DNA from: Paenibacillus sp. LHD-117
GTDB lineage: Bacteria; Bacillota; Bacilli; Paenibacillales; Paenibacillaceae
Reading direction: 5' to 3'
Length of the DNA stretch: 64,000 bases
Assembly: GCF_030929555.1 (NCBI RefSeq)
Contig: NZ_JAVFVT010000002.1
Coordinates: forward strand, 1-64,000
Part shown: in pieces, positions 49,723 to 58,265 of the stretch
Position numbering within the stretch: the stretch's first letter is position 1
How the letters are laid out: the number at the start of each line of letters is the position of its first letter
Position numbers and translations under genes: made by a program
Notes under the pieces: model-generated
What the model saw: the letters and a program-made list of their open reading frames with translations, nothing else
Databases searched by the model: none
Told to the model about the DNA's origin: nothing

Positions 49723-50331
49723 TTAACTCATCAGCATTGGACCAAGCGGTCCGTCTTCAGCGATGATGTCTTCCAGTTCGTAGACGGAAATGGGGAAATA
49801 AATAAACCCATAAACGTAAGCCGCCAGTTCGTAAAGCTGAAAATAAATGACTAACGATCGGTCTGCCACATAAAACGATTGATCGGGAGAAATCGCCTTG
49901 AACGGCTCCAGCGTCGGGATGTTCCTTGCTTTGATCTGAGCCGCAACGATTTTGCTGATACGGCCGACGTAATCGCTGCCCGGCTTGAAGAGCTGCTCCA
50001 GCTCATAAGTATGTCCCGTCGAAGCTCTGAACGTCAGCGAACGCTGGAGCGTCATGCCGTGCGCGCCTCCCGTATACGCGTAATTGATCAACGATAAGCT
50101 GAATACGTCCTTCTCGTTCGTCTTCAGTTCGTAATAGCCGATCATCTCCGCTCTCGGATCTTCCAGGCTGCCTTGATCGTGAACCAGCTGCCTGACATGG
50201 GCGATGATCGTTTCGTTGATGAGCTTATCCGCCGCGGGATTCGCGCCGCCGGAGACATGCGGAATGGAGAGCTCCGCCTTCGGGAACGTTGACTTCACCG
50301 TCTGTACGATGAGCGGATTCGGAGTTGGCAT
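49723..50331 (-). CDS. DUF3298-domain (RsiV-like) protein
   Basis: A 202-residue protein with the PdaC/DUF4163-DUF3298 layout known from the outer part of RsiV. N-terminal VQTVKSTFPKAELSIPHVSGGANPAADKLINETI is followed by SLSLINYAYTGGAHGMTLQRSLTF and a C-terminal SFYVADRSLVIYFQLYELAAYVYGFIYFPISVYELEDII. It has no signal peptide or membrane anchor, so it seems cytoplasmic, unlike most relatives. ATG 50331 has AAAGGTG upstream. Function unknown. Confidence 0.8.
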   Translation of the reverse strand: MPTPNPLIVQTVKSTFPKAELSIPHVSGGANPAADKLINETIIAHVRQLVHDQGSLEDPRAEMIGYYELKTNEKDVFSLSLINYAYTGGAHGMTLQRSLTFRASTGHTYELEQLFKPGSDYVGRISKIVAAQIKARNIPTLEPFKAISPDQSFYVADRSLVIYFQLYELAAYVYGFIYFPISVYELEDIIAEDGPLGPMLMS

Positions 50332-50423
50332 AAGGAAACACACCTTTCTAGAAGTGAAAGATGGTCTAGTCTATGCGCCGCCGAGCCTGTCCCATTCGCG
50401 TCATGTATGCGATCGGCACGAAA

Positions 50424-51149
50424 TTACAGCAGCCCTTTCTCCCTCTCCGTCAGCCTTCGCCCGTACACATCGAGCACGAGCTGGCCTTGGTTCAAACCGA
50501 GTATCCGGTCCGCATACCGCTCCGCCCAGTCCCCCTGATGCAGCACGGCAATAACGATAATACCTTCATTCTTGCAGAGCGACTTCAGCTCGCCAAGAAC
50601 GGCATCCGCCGCATGCGGGTCAAGGCCCGATACCGGTTCGTCAGCCACGATCACCTTCGCGCCGTGGACAAGCGCCCTCGCGATGGCCATCCGTTGGCGT
50701 TCGCCGCCGCTGAGATTTTTTGCTTTCATATGCGCTTTGTCAAGCAGACCGCGCTTCTCGATCATATCCATAGCGCCCATATAATCGTCGTTTCGCATCA
50801 TGCCCGTCCATCTCCGCCATGCCGGCGTTTGGCTGACGGAGCCGATGATCACGTTTTTCAGCCCGGTTTTGTCCGGAATAAGATACGGCTTCTCCTCCAG
50901 GTAGGCAACCTGCTGCTTGACTTTCGACTTGCCGGACCAGCCCTGCGCGAATACGTCCTTGCCGTTAAATTGGTAGCTCCCGCTAGTCCAGCTTTCTTGC
51001 AGCGCCAAACATTTGAGCAGCATCGACTTGCCGCTGCCGCTGCTTCCTTTCACCGCGATGAAATCGCCTTCGTAAGCATCGAAGCTAATGTCGCTAAGCA
51101 CTTTCGGTCCCCCGGGAATGCGTTTCGTCAATCCTTTTATCCGTAACAT
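50424..51149 (-). CDS. ABC transporter ATP-binding protein, orphan
   Basis: A 241-residue single ABC ATPase: Walker A KGSSGSGKSMLL (about 34-45), Q-loop region VKQQVAYLEEKPYLIPDKTG, signature NLSGGERQRMAIARAL, Walker B VIVADEPVSGLDPHAADAVL and H-loop VIAVLHQGDWAERYADRILGL. The overall pattern is that of phosphonate or lipoprotein-release type importers/exporters (PhnC/LolD-like). No permease gene is adjacent, so its membrane partner must be encoded elsewhere. GGAAGATG-type ribosome binding site. Confidence 0.88.
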   Translation of the reverse strand: MLRIKGLTKRIPGGPKVLSDISFDAYEGDFIAVKGSSGSGKSMLLKCLALQESWTSGSYQFNGKDVFAQGWSGKSKVKQQVAYLEEKPYLIPDKTGLKNVIIGSVSQTPAWRRWTGMMRNDDYMGAMDMIEKRGLLDKAHMKAKNLSGGERQRMAIARALVHGAKVIVADEPVSGLDPHAADAVLGELKSLCKNEGIIVIAVLHQGDWAERYADRILGLNQGQLVLDVYGRRLTEREKGLL

Positions 51150-51214
51150 CTTCCGCTCCCTTTCTGTCGCTGCAAACGCTTCTATGAATCTAGTTTACGT
51201 GAAATAAAAAACAC

Positions 51215-51243
51215 TTTCCACACGAACAAATGTTTGGTATAAT
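51215..51243 (+). promoter_or_regulatory. Promoter of the LexA-box gene
   Basis: TTTCCA (51215-51220) and a perfect TATAAT (51238-51243), 17 bases apart. The first LexA box fills the spacer. Confidence 0.65.
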
Positions 51244-51264
51244 CGAAATAAGAACAAATGTTCT
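51223..51264 (+). promoter_or_regulatory. Two LexA (SOS) boxes
   Basis: CGAACAAATGTTTG at 51223-51236 and AGAACAAATGTTCT at 51251-51264, 28 bases apart centre to centre. Both fit the Bacillota LexA consensus CGAACRNRYGTTYC, and the second is a perfect palindrome. One covers the promoter spacer and the other the transcription start region. This is strong support for SOS control of the next gene. Confidence 0.8.
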
Positions 51265-51301
51265 GAACTTTCACTAAACCTTTGAAGGAGGCTAGATCAC
51301 C

Positions 51302-51526
51302 ATGAACATCAACTGTGAAAATTTTCGTTACGTCGAGAAGGTCCGCCCGCACCGCGATTTGACCTTCAAATTTTACAAAGACGGGAAACTCGTCATCATC
51401 GATAACGCCACGGAGGAGGTGATCGGCCCGAAGGACTTGAGAGCAGACAGCAGAGATTTCTACGTTCGCAAGCGCATCGCGTTCATTAAGAATCAACTGG
51501 CCGCATCGCAGTTGAAATATGCATAA
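51302..51526 (+). CDS. Small protein under LexA control, unknown function
   Basis: A 74-residue soluble, charged protein beginning NINCENFRYVEKVRPHRDLTFKFYKDGKLVIIDN and ending RKRIAFIKNQLAASQLKYA. A beta-rich first half is followed by a basic helix. It has no membrane segment, unlike the SOS cell-division inhibitor YneA, and no family I recognise. ATG has AAGGAGG 10 bases upstream. Two LexA boxes in its promoter make it a probable DNA-damage-inducible gene, and a tight terminator follows, so it is monocistronic. Confidence 0.75.
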   Translation: MNINCENFRYVEKVRPHRDLTFKFYKDGKLVIIDNATEEVIGPKDLRADSRDFYVRKRIAFIKNQLAASQLKYA

Positions 51527-51541
51527 TCCTCCTATTTGAAG

Positions 51542-51572
51542 AAGGAGAGAACGACGAATCGTTCTCTCCTTT
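51542..51572 (+). terminator. Terminator of the LexA-box gene
   Basis: AAGGAGAGAACGA/TCGTTCTCTCCTT stem with a 4-base loop, then TTG. Confidence 0.8.
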
Positions 51573-51619
51573 GTTCCATTCTAAGCATTTATACGTTTTG
51601 CATTGCCGTTTCACTTTGG

Positions 51620-51754
51620 TTATGGCTGCTTATTAATGCCATTCAGGCTGGGCGGCCGTTTTGCGGCTTTTTCCCCTTTAACCGTAATGGCTTCCTCGCT
51701 GATGCTGGACTCGTTTTGAAGATTGTTTATCTTTTTGCTTTTGTTATGCGGCAT
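51620..51754 (-). CDS. Small hydrophilic protein (44 aa), unknown
   Basis: A 44-codon frame starting MPHNKSKKINNLQNESSISE and ending KRPPSLNGINKQP, Lys- and Asn-rich with no hydrophobic segment. GGAGGTGAG lies 5-6 bases before the ATG at 51754, a near-ideal ribosome binding site, which is the main evidence that it is real. It faces the LexA-box gene. Function unknown; it may be spore-related, but only by resemblance of composition. Confidence 0.55.
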   Translation of the reverse strand: MPHNKSKKINNLQNESSISEEAITVKGEKAAKRPPSLNGINKQP

Positions 51755-51903
51755 GTCGCTCACCTCCACTACCATTATGCGGAGTGAAGCGGCAATCTAT
51801 GTGACCAGCCTTGAAGAATGCGTTTTTCGCGGATTGACTCTGTAATGGCTTTAAGGTAGATTGATCATACACAGCATTTGCCTTGCCAAAGGAGACCATT
51901 CGC

Positions 51904-52638
51904 ATGAAACAGCAGATCATGTTCGATCTAGACGACACGCTCATTTATTGCAACAAGTACTTTTTTTTCGTCGTTGACCAATTCGTGGATTCCATGACGA
52001 CGTGGTTTCGCGGCTACGAACTCGTGACCGACGGCGCCGTTCGCGACATGCAAACCGAACGCGACATCGTCCTGATCGGGAATACCGGGTTTAAGAGCGA
52101 ACATTTCCCCCAGTCGTTTATCGATACGTACAAACATTTCGGCGATCTGACCGGGCGGAAACGTTCGGCCGTCGAGGAAGATTTTTTATGGAAGCTCGGC
52201 ATGAGCGTTTACGAACACGATACGGAGCCCTACCCGCATATGGAGCAAACGCTCGACGCGCTTGCGGATGCCGGCCATGAGCTTCATTTATATACGGGCG
52301 GAGAACTGCTCATTCAGCAGCGCAAGATCGAACGGATGAATCTGGCTAGATATTTCGAATCCCGAATCTACATTCGGCAATTAAAGAACAATGATGCGCT
52401 CGAACAAATTTTGTCCGGCGGCACATTCGATCGCGGACGGACATGGATGATCGGTAATTCCATCCGCACGGATGTTGTTCCTGCCCTGACCGCCGGCATT
52501 CATGCCATCCATATGAGAACTTCGGAAGAATGGCACTACAACGTCGTTCAGATCAACGTGCAGCCGAAAGGCGCTTTCTTGACGCTGGATAAGCTTTGCG
52601 ACGTGCCGGACGCGATTCAACAGTTTATCCGAAAATAA
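51904..52638 (+). CDS. HAD-superfamily hydrolase
   Basis: A 244-residue haloacid dehalogenase-fold phosphatase. Motif 1 is MFDLDDTLIY (Asp8 and Asp10), motif 2 LHLYTGGELLIQQRKIERM with Thr instead of Ser, motif 3 in the IYIRQLKNND/Lys region and motif 4 TWMIGNSIRTDVVPALTAG. A cap domain sits between motifs 1 and 2. Substrate unknown. ATG at 51904 has AAAGGAG 9 bases upstream. Confidence 0.88.
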   Translation: MKQQIMFDLDDTLIYCNKYFFFVVDQFVDSMTTWFRGYELVTDGAVRDMQTERDIVLIGNTGFKSEHFPQSFIDTYKHFGDLTGRKRSAVEEDFLWKLGMSVYEHDTEPYPHMEQTLDALADAGHELHLYTGGELLIQQRKIERMNLARYFESRIYIRQLKNNDALEQILSGGTFDRGRTWMIGNSIRTDVVPALTAGIHAIHMRTSEEWHYNVVQINVQPKGAFLTLDKLCDVPDAIQQFIRK

Positions 52639-52641
52639 TCG

Positions 52642-54966
52642 TTAATAATCGGCGGCAAGCTCCCCCGTTGCCGGATTGCGAACGACGATCCGGCCGTCGA
52701 CGGAGCTGCCGTCCTCCAGTACAAGCTTCAGCTTCGCCGTTTTGCCTTTCTCGGCGAGCGTCTTGACCTGCGAATCCGTCAAGCTCCGACCGAAGCTTTC
52801 TTTCCAAATGACGAACGAACAGCCGCTGCGGTAATGCGAGCAGCCATATCCTTTCCTGCCCATAAATAAACTGCCGCCGCAGCCTGGCCTCGGACATGCT
52901 GCGATGTGATGCGGTTCAGCGCTTTTCGTAGAATCCGCTGCCCCGGCATCCGCTTGGCGGACGGTTGATGCGCTTTTGGCCTTGGCACCGCCGCTCCTGC
53001 TCGCCCGCGCTCCGTCGGTTTTTGCGTCTTGGGCGCCGCCAGCTCCAACGCTTTTCCCGTTTCGGCCGCGACTTCCTGCTCCTTTGGCTTTGCCTCGTTC
53101 CGAACCGGAATCTGCCCCGAATGAAGCAATATCCGCACGAGACTGATGTTTTACCTTATCCACGATCATGGTCGCGAACTTTTTCACATTGTCCATGAAC
53201 TGCATGTTCGACGCGCCGCCGCGCGCGATTTCCGTTAATCGTTTCTCCCACATGCCCGTCATCTCAGGAGACGTAAGCAGCTCCACTCCCGCGGCGCGAA
53301 TGAGCTCGATCGCGGTTCTGCCCTTTTGCGTCACCAGAATGCGTTTCCCTTGCATTTCAATGTAGCCGACGTTCTTGAGCCTCTCGATCGTGGCGGCGCG
53401 CGTAGCCGGCGTTCCGAGCCCGGAATCCTTCATCGCATCGCGTACTTCCTCGTCTTCGATCTGCTTTCCGGCGCTTTCCATCGCCTTAAGCAGCGTGCCC
53501 TCGGTATACGCTTTGGGAGGCTGGGTATCCTTCTCCTTCATGACAGCGTCTTGACAATCGACTGGCTGATCCGACGCAAGACGGAACGGTTCGCTTACTT
53601 CCTCCTCCTCTTCGGCTTCCTCGTCCTTGCCTTTCTTCGAAGAAGTTTTGTCCTTGGATTTGTTCTGATCGGCATAGATCGCCTTCCATCCCAGGCTGAG
53701 CAGCTCTTTCACATTTGTTTTGAACGACTCGCCTTCGACCTCCGTGAGAACGCTATGCGATTTGTATTCGGCCGCCGGATAAAACTGGGATAAAAACCGC
53801 CGAACGATCATGTCGTACAGCTTCTGCTCGTCGGGGGACAATCCGGCTGCCTTGCGGTAGGTCGGCAGAATCGCATGATGGTCCTCGACCTTCGCGGGAT
53901 TGCAAATAAACTTGTTCCCCTTATGCACGAGCGCGCGGTTCGCTCCCTTCACCCATTCGTCGTAGGAAGTTCCTTGAAGCGCTTGAAGCGTTTTGTGCAT
54001 GTCGGGAATATTTTGCTCCGTCACGTAGTTCGAGTTCGTACGCGGATAGGAAATCACTTTATGTTTTTCGTAAAGCGCCTGCGCCGTATCGAGCGTCTTT
54101 TTCGCCGAAAAACCGTATTTGCCGTTCGCTTCCCGCTGAAGCAGCGTCAAATCGTACAGCTTGAACGGATATTCCTTCACGTCCTTCACTTCATAGGAGG
54201 CGACCTTTCCTTCCTTCCCCTTCACCTTCTTCGCGATCGCTTCGGCCTTCTCCGGGTCCGTCATTCGTTCGCCTTGCCACATGCCGCGATAAGTCGTTTC
54301 TGCTTGCTTGAAGTGCCCTTCTACCTCGAAGTACTTTAATGAAGTAAAAGCTTCAATCGTTTTCTGACGATCGTAGATCAACGCAAGTACGGGCGTCTGG
54401 ACGCGTCCGACGGACAGCAGCACGTTATGCCTCGTCGTGAACGCGCGAGATCCGTTCATCCCGATGAGCCAATCCGCCTCGCTTCTCGCCGTTGCGGCTT
54501 TCGTTAGGTTGTCGTATTCGCTGCCTTCCTTCAACTCGGCGAATCCCTTCCGGATCGTCTCCGGCGTCAGATCGGATATCCATAGCCGCTTTACGGGCTG
54601 CTTAAGCTTCAAGTGGCGCTGGATAAGCGAAAATATATATTGCCCTTCACGCCCTGCGTCGCAGCCGTTAACAAGCGCTGCGCAACGTTTGGCGAGCTCG
54701 CCGATCACTTTAAGCTGATCGATCGTTTTTCGGTTCGGTACCAGCTTGAATTGATCCGGGATGATGGGCAAATCTTGAATGTTCCATTTTTTATATTTCG
54801 CATCATAGGCATCAGGCTCCGCCAACCCGATCAAGTGACCGATCGCCCAAGTAATGATGTAGTGTTCGCCTTCAATATAAGTACGGTGATTTTTGGCTTT
54901 CGGATCGATAGCGGAAGCGATGTTCCGTCCCATATCCGGTTTTTCTGCTATCACTAACGTTTTCAC
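52642..54966 (-). CDS. topB: DNA topoisomerase III
   Basis: A 774-residue type IA topoisomerase. It has the Toprim domain at the N-terminus (KTLVIAEKPDMGRNIASAI, NGCDAGREGQYIFSLI), the active-site Tyr307 in ISYPRTNSNYV, and TPATRAATIERLKNVGYI further on. The C-terminus ends with one zinc finger (CPRPGCGGSLFMGRKGYGCSHYRSGCSFVIW) and a short domain. Two low-complexity insertions are visible: an acidic KGKDEEAEEEEEVSEP stretch near residue 440 and a long Gly/Ala/Ser/Lys-rich linker near 640-690. It decatenates and relaxes DNA. ATG with GGAGCG upstream; terminates close to the convergent HAD gene. Confidence 0.93.
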   Translation of the reverse strand: MKTLVIAEKPDMGRNIASAIDPKAKNHRTYIEGEHYIITWAIGHLIGLAEPDAYDAKYKKWNIQDLPIIPDQFKLVPNRKTIDQLKVIGELAKRCAALVNGCDAGREGQYIFSLIQRHLKLKQPVKRLWISDLTPETIRKGFAELKEGSEYDNLTKAATARSEADWLIGMNGSRAFTTRHNVLLSVGRVQTPVLALIYDRQKTIEAFTSLKYFEVEGHFKQAETTYRGMWQGERMTDPEKAEAIAKKVKGKEGKVASYEVKDVKEYPFKLYDLTLLQREANGKYGFSAKKTLDTAQALYEKHKVISYPRTNSNYVTEQNIPDMHKTLQALQGTSYDEWVKGANRALVHKGNKFICNPAKVEDHHAILPTYRKAAGLSPDEQKLYDMIVRRFLSQFYPAAEYKSHSVLTEVEGESFKTNVKELLSLGWKAIYADQNKSKDKTSSKKGKDEEAEEEEEVSEPFRLASDQPVDCQDAVMKEKDTQPPKAYTEGTLLKAMESAGKQIEDEEVRDAMKDSGLGTPATRAATIERLKNVGYIEMQGKRILVTQKGRTAIELIRAAGVELLTSPEMTGMWEKRLTEIARGGASNMQFMDNVKKFATMIVDKVKHQSRADIASFGADSGSERGKAKGAGSRGRNGKSVGAGGAQDAKTDGARASRSGGAKAKSASTVRQADAGAADSTKSAEPHHIAACPRPGCGGSLFMGRKGYGCSHYRSGCSFVIWKESFGRSLTDSQVKTLAEKGKTAKLKLVLEDGSSVDGRIVVRNPATGELAADY

Positions 54967-54987
54967 GATGAGGCTCGCTCCCTCTGT

Positions 54988-56049
54988 TTACTTGATTCCC
55001 AGCGGTGGGGAAGCGTCCAAAGTCGCCATGATATCCGAGAAGATCGATCGAACGCCGATCGACCAGTTCGGATCTTCCGCGTATTCCCGGTTAATCCATA
55101 CGAATGGATCCATGTCCGTAGGCTTGTCCTTGCTTAATCGATTGATGGTGCGGGCGGCAATTGCCGAAGACTGCTCGATCGTTGTATTAAACTTCTCCCA
55201 GCTATAAAAGACGTTAAACGGGTTATTGGCAATTTCCTTGGCCTTCTTATGCGATCTTGGCACAAACGACTGCTCCTGACCGGTTATGGCGAATAGAACG
55301 GCAGGGTGAATATCGAAATCCCTTGCCGTCTGAATGATGGCATTCAAATAGGGGGCATCAGCCAAAATAGAACCGCGGTCATTCAGGTATGCCTCCATTA
55401 ATGCCCGATCCACTTCCGCGTACCGAAGCTCTGCTGGCAGCTCGTTCAGCGATGTCGGCGGCGCCGCGGGCAGCTCCTTCTGCTGGACCGGCATGCCCAT
55501 CGGGGCACGCGAACCTTGCAGAACTGCCGTCGAAGTTGACAATGCGTAGACCGAAGCTGATGCCACGATCAGCAAACACAACAATCCGTATATAAAGGAA
55601 CGTTTGCGCATGCGTCTTATATGCGAATAAGGCAGTCCCGGAAGCAATGGTGGAACGGAGCTTGAGGATTCCGCGTTTTTGGTCGTCCCGACGATGCCGG
55701 CAGCTCCGGTGTCCAGCCGAGTTTCCTGAGCGCGAACCCAGCGGCGAAAAGGCACCGCGATCGCCTCGTTCTCCTGATCGAGCTCTAAACATAACCGGTA
55801 AATATCGTCCGCGCTTACCGGCCGCCTCTCTTCGAGTACCGTCGTCCGAATCAGATTGCTTGTAAGGAAATGTTTTGTCTGGGGCTCGAAGTCCGGCAAC
55901 TGTTTATGAATAATCCGAGACACGGCATCGGCCACGATCTCCGCCCGTTTGCGGTTCGACATCGCCGCATATTTGGTTTGCACGTAATTCCGAATATTCC
56001 GTACGTCCGTCGGCGTCAGCACGTATGCATGATCGGCAAGCATCCACAT
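54988..56049 (-). CDS. Membrane-anchored glucosaminidase/lysozyme-like protein
   Basis: A 353-residue protein in three parts. The cytoplasmic N-terminal 140 residues are unlike anything I know (TPTDVRNIRNYVQTKYAAMSNRKRAEIVADAV). One membrane segment follows near residues 150-172 (SFIYGLLCLLIVASASVYAL). The extracellular C-terminal domain (PYLNAIIQTARDFDIHPAVLFAITGQEQSFVPRSHKKAKEIANNPFNVFYSW) looks lysozyme- or glucosaminidase-like, with a Glu in TGQEQSF as candidate catalyst. The start is uncertain: the ATG two codons in (56043) has better spacing from GGAG. It lies 21 bases upstream of topB on the same strand. Confidence 0.7.
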   Translation of the reverse strand: MWMLADHAYVLTPTDVRNIRNYVQTKYAAMSNRKRAEIVADAVSRIIHKQLPDFEPQTKHFLTSNLIRTTVLEERRPVSADDIYRLCLELDQENEAIAVPFRRWVRAQETRLDTGAAGIVGTTKNAESSSSVPPLLPGLPYSHIRRMRKRSFIYGLLCLLIVASASVYALSTSTAVLQGSRAPMGMPVQQKELPAAPPTSLNELPAELRYAEVDRALMEAYLNDRGSILADAPYLNAIIQTARDFDIHPAVLFAITGQEQSFVPRSHKKAKEIANNPFNVFYSWEKFNTTIEQSSAIAARTINRLSKDKPTDMDPFVWINREYAEDPNWSIGVRSIFSDIMATLDASPPLGIK

Positions 56050-56097
56050 CTCTCCCTGGCACGCAGTCTCACACCGATTCTACCACAACTTTCCTGC

Positions 56098-56415
56098 TTA
56101 TGGGGAAGATAGATTCGCGATTTCTGCTTGGATTTCAGAACGCGCGACGTATGCCGCGATTTGCTCTTTCTCGCCTACGGTAAACCCGTATTCGCAATCC
56201 GTATCCTCGTCCTGCGGCACCATTTGCACGACCGTGCCGTCAAGTGTGCAGATGACCAATATCGTAAAATCGATCATATCATCCGGTACGGGAGTCGCTT
56301 CCGCAAGCTCCGGCCGCAGCACGATGTCGATCCATTGCGAGTCTCTACGTTCGATCGTTGGCATGAACGATAAGAACTTTAACTCCGTAACACGATCCAA
56401 TCCATATTTAATCAT
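56098..56415 (-). CDS. Conserved hypothetical protein
   Basis: A 105-residue acidic protein starting IKYGLDRVTELKFLSFMPTIERRDSQWIDIVLRPELAEATPVPDDMIDFTILVICTLDG and ending QAEIANLSSP. No family is recognised and no motif stands out. ATG 56415 has GAGGAGGAG upstream, which is convincing. It lies between gltD and the membrane-anchored protein on the same strand. Confidence 0.65.
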   Translation of the reverse strand: MIKYGLDRVTELKFLSFMPTIERRDSQWIDIVLRPELAEATPVPDDMIDFTILVICTLDGTVVQMVPQDEDTDCEYGFTVGEKEQIAAYVARSEIQAEIANLSSP

Positions 56416-56469
56416 AGCTGGACTCCTCCTCAATACTATTCTTGCGAAATAAAAACATTTGGAAGCAAG

Positions 56470-56490
56470 AAAAGCGCCCGAGGGCGCTTT
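56470..56490 (-). terminator. Terminator of gltD
   Basis: AAAGCGCCC and GGGCGCTTT pair with a 3-base loop; TTCTTGC follows on the minus strand. Confidence 0.8.
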
Positions 56491-56538
56491 ATACCTGCTC
56501 ATATATCATTCCATTGCTTATGGAATATGACCACCATG

Positions 56539-58026
56539 TTAAGGCAGCATGGACGATCCCATCAAATATTTGTCAACTTCGCGGGCGACTTCGCGGCCCT
56601 CGTTGATCGCCCAAACGACCAAACTTTGGCCGCGGCGCATATCGCCGGCTGCGAATACTTTCTCTACGTTCGTGTTGTACTGGCCATAGTTCGCTTTCAC
56701 GTTGGAACGGCGATCTTGCTCGAGGCCGAGCTGTTCGATCAGCGTCGTCTCCGGACCTTCGAAGCCTACCGCGATAAAGACCAGATCTGCCGGCCATACT
56801 TTCTCCGTGCCCGGAATATCTTTATAAATGCGGCGTCCCGTCTCGTCAACGGTACGTTCGATTTGGACGGTATGAAGCTCCTTCAGGTTGCCGTTCTCGT
56901 CGCCTACAAACTTCTTCGTAAGGACGGAGAAAGCGCGAGGATCTTCGCCGTACAGCGCCTTCGCCTCTTCCTGCGCATAGTCGAGCGTATAGACGTTCGG
57001 GAATTGCGGCCACGGATTCGTGATCGGGTCGCGCTTAAGCGGAGCTTTGCCGACCGTACCGAATTGCGTGACGGATTTGCAGCCGTGACGCAGCGCGGTC
57101 GCTACGCAGTCGGTGCCTGTGTCGCCGCCGCCGATGACGATGACGTTCTTGTCCTTCGCCGAAAGATAATTGCCGTCTTCCAGATTGGAATCCAGGTAGC
57201 TCTTGATCGTGCCGTTCAAATAATCCATCGCCATATGAACGCCGTTCAGATCGCGTCCTTCGATGTCGACGTCGCGAGCCTTGGTAGCGCCGCCGCAAAG
57301 CACGACCGCGTCAAACTTCTCGACAAGCTCGTTCGCCGTAATATCTTTGCCGATCTCCGTGTTCGTCACGAATTCGATGCCTTCTTCGGTCATCAGATCG
57401 ACGCGGCGCTGTACGACATGTTTCTCCAGCTTCATCGTAGGGATGCCGTAAGTCAGCAAACCGCCGATGCGGTCCGCGCGCTCATATACCGTAACGGTAT
57501 GGCCGGCTTTGTTAAGCTGCGCTGCCGCCGCCATGCCCGCAGGACCGGAGCCGACAACCGCGATGCGCTTGCCCGTACGGACTTTAGGCGGCTGAGGTAC
57601 GACCCAGCCTTCTTCGAAGCCGCGATCGATAATCGCTTGTTCGATCGTCTTGATCGTAACGGCATCTCCGATAAGGCCGACCGTACAGGAGCCTTCACAA
57701 GGAGCCGGACAAACGCGGCCCGTAAACTCCGGGAAATTGTTCGTCTTATGCAAACGATCGAGCGCCTCGCGCCACAAACCTCTATAGATCAAGTTATTCC
57801 ATTCCGGTATCAAGTTGTTGACCGGGCAGCCCGAGACGGAACCCGCCAGTTCCATGCCGGTATGGCAATACGGCGTGCCGCAATCCATGCAGCGCGCGCC
57901 TTGCGTACGGAGCTGTTCGTCTGTCAGATGCTTGTGGAATTCGTTCCAATCCTTAATGCGCTCAAGCGGGTCGCGATCGGCCGGCAATTCGCGCTGATAT
58001 TCCATAAAACCCGTTGGTGTAGACAT
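56539..58026 (-). CDS. gltD: Glutamate synthase, small (beta) subunit
   Basis: A 495-residue FAD/NADPH iron-sulfur flavoprotein. N-terminal cluster cysteines are in [37 protein letters not shown] and [18 protein letters not shown]; the FAD motif is [25 protein letters not shown], the NADPH motif [21 protein letters not shown], and the C-terminal FAD loop [26 protein letters not shown]. It passes electrons from NADPH to the large subunit for glutamate formation from glutamine and 2-oxoglutarate. No large-subunit gene is adjacent in the window, so it is monocistronic here and pairs with a distant gltA, or acts with another partner. Confidence 0.93.
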   Translation of the reverse strand: MSTPTGFMEYQRELPADRDPLERIKDWNEFHKHLTDEQLRTQGARCMDCGTPYCHTGMELAGSVSGCPVNNLIPEWNNLIYRGLWREALDRLHKTNNFPEFTGRVCPAPCEGSCTVGLIGDAVTIKTIEQAIIDRGFEEGWVVPQPPKVRTGKRIAVVGSGPAGMAAAAQLNKAGHTVTVYERADRIGGLLTYGIPTMKLEKHVVQRRVDLMTEEGIEFVTNTEIGKDITANELVEKFDAVVLCGGATKARDVDIEGRDLNGVHMAMDYLNGTIKSYLDSNLEDGNYLSAKDKNVIVIGGGDTGTDCVATALRHGCKSVTQFGTVGKAPLKRDPITNPWPQFPNVYTLDYAQEEAKALYGEDPRAFSVLTKKFVGDENGNLKELHTVQIERTVDETGRRIYKDIPGTEKVWPADLVFIAVGFEGPETTLIEQLGLEQDRRSNVKANYGQYNTNVEKVFAAGDMRRGQSLVVWAINEGREVAREVDKYLMGSSMLP

Positions 58027-58144
58027 GATCGCTATTCCTCCATCCCGTATTCCCGTATGCTGCTCGTACTGCTCTCTCTCAAACTATATCGGGAATCCAT
58101 TCATTATTCAACTGTTTCAACCCATTGTAAATTCCGGTAACTAT

Positions 58145-58173
58145 ATTATAACATGCTAGCATTCCTTTGTTGA
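58145..58173 (-). promoter_or_regulatory. Possible gltD promoter
   Basis: TATAAT (58145-58150) on the minus strand with a poor -35 (TCAACA, 17 bases upstream). A weak -35 suits activator control, as is usual for glt genes. Confidence 0.4.
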
Positions 58174-58211
58174 TATGGTTAATGGATTTTCCGCACAATC
58201 ATTTGCACTAA

Positions 58212-58230
58212 TTGACGAATTGTTCGTCAA
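58212..58230. promoter_or_regulatory. Perfect palindrome upstream of gltD
   Basis: TTGACGAA and TTCGTCAA are separated by 3 bases, with a further CGTCAAT half-site 3 bases away. It lies between the folA stop and the possible gltD promoter. There is no T tract, so it is not a normal terminator. An operator is likely, but the regulator is unknown. Confidence 0.5.
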
Positions 58231-58265
58231 ATCGTCAATCCTTCACCGTTAAAAAGCGGTAAAGC

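Noticed and set aside
56527..58140. A 537-codon plus-strand frame opposite gltD.
   Set aside because: It mirrors the gltD reading frame, has no ribosome binding site and a composition typical of an antisense shadow (many Arg, Val and Asp). gltD has complete motifs.
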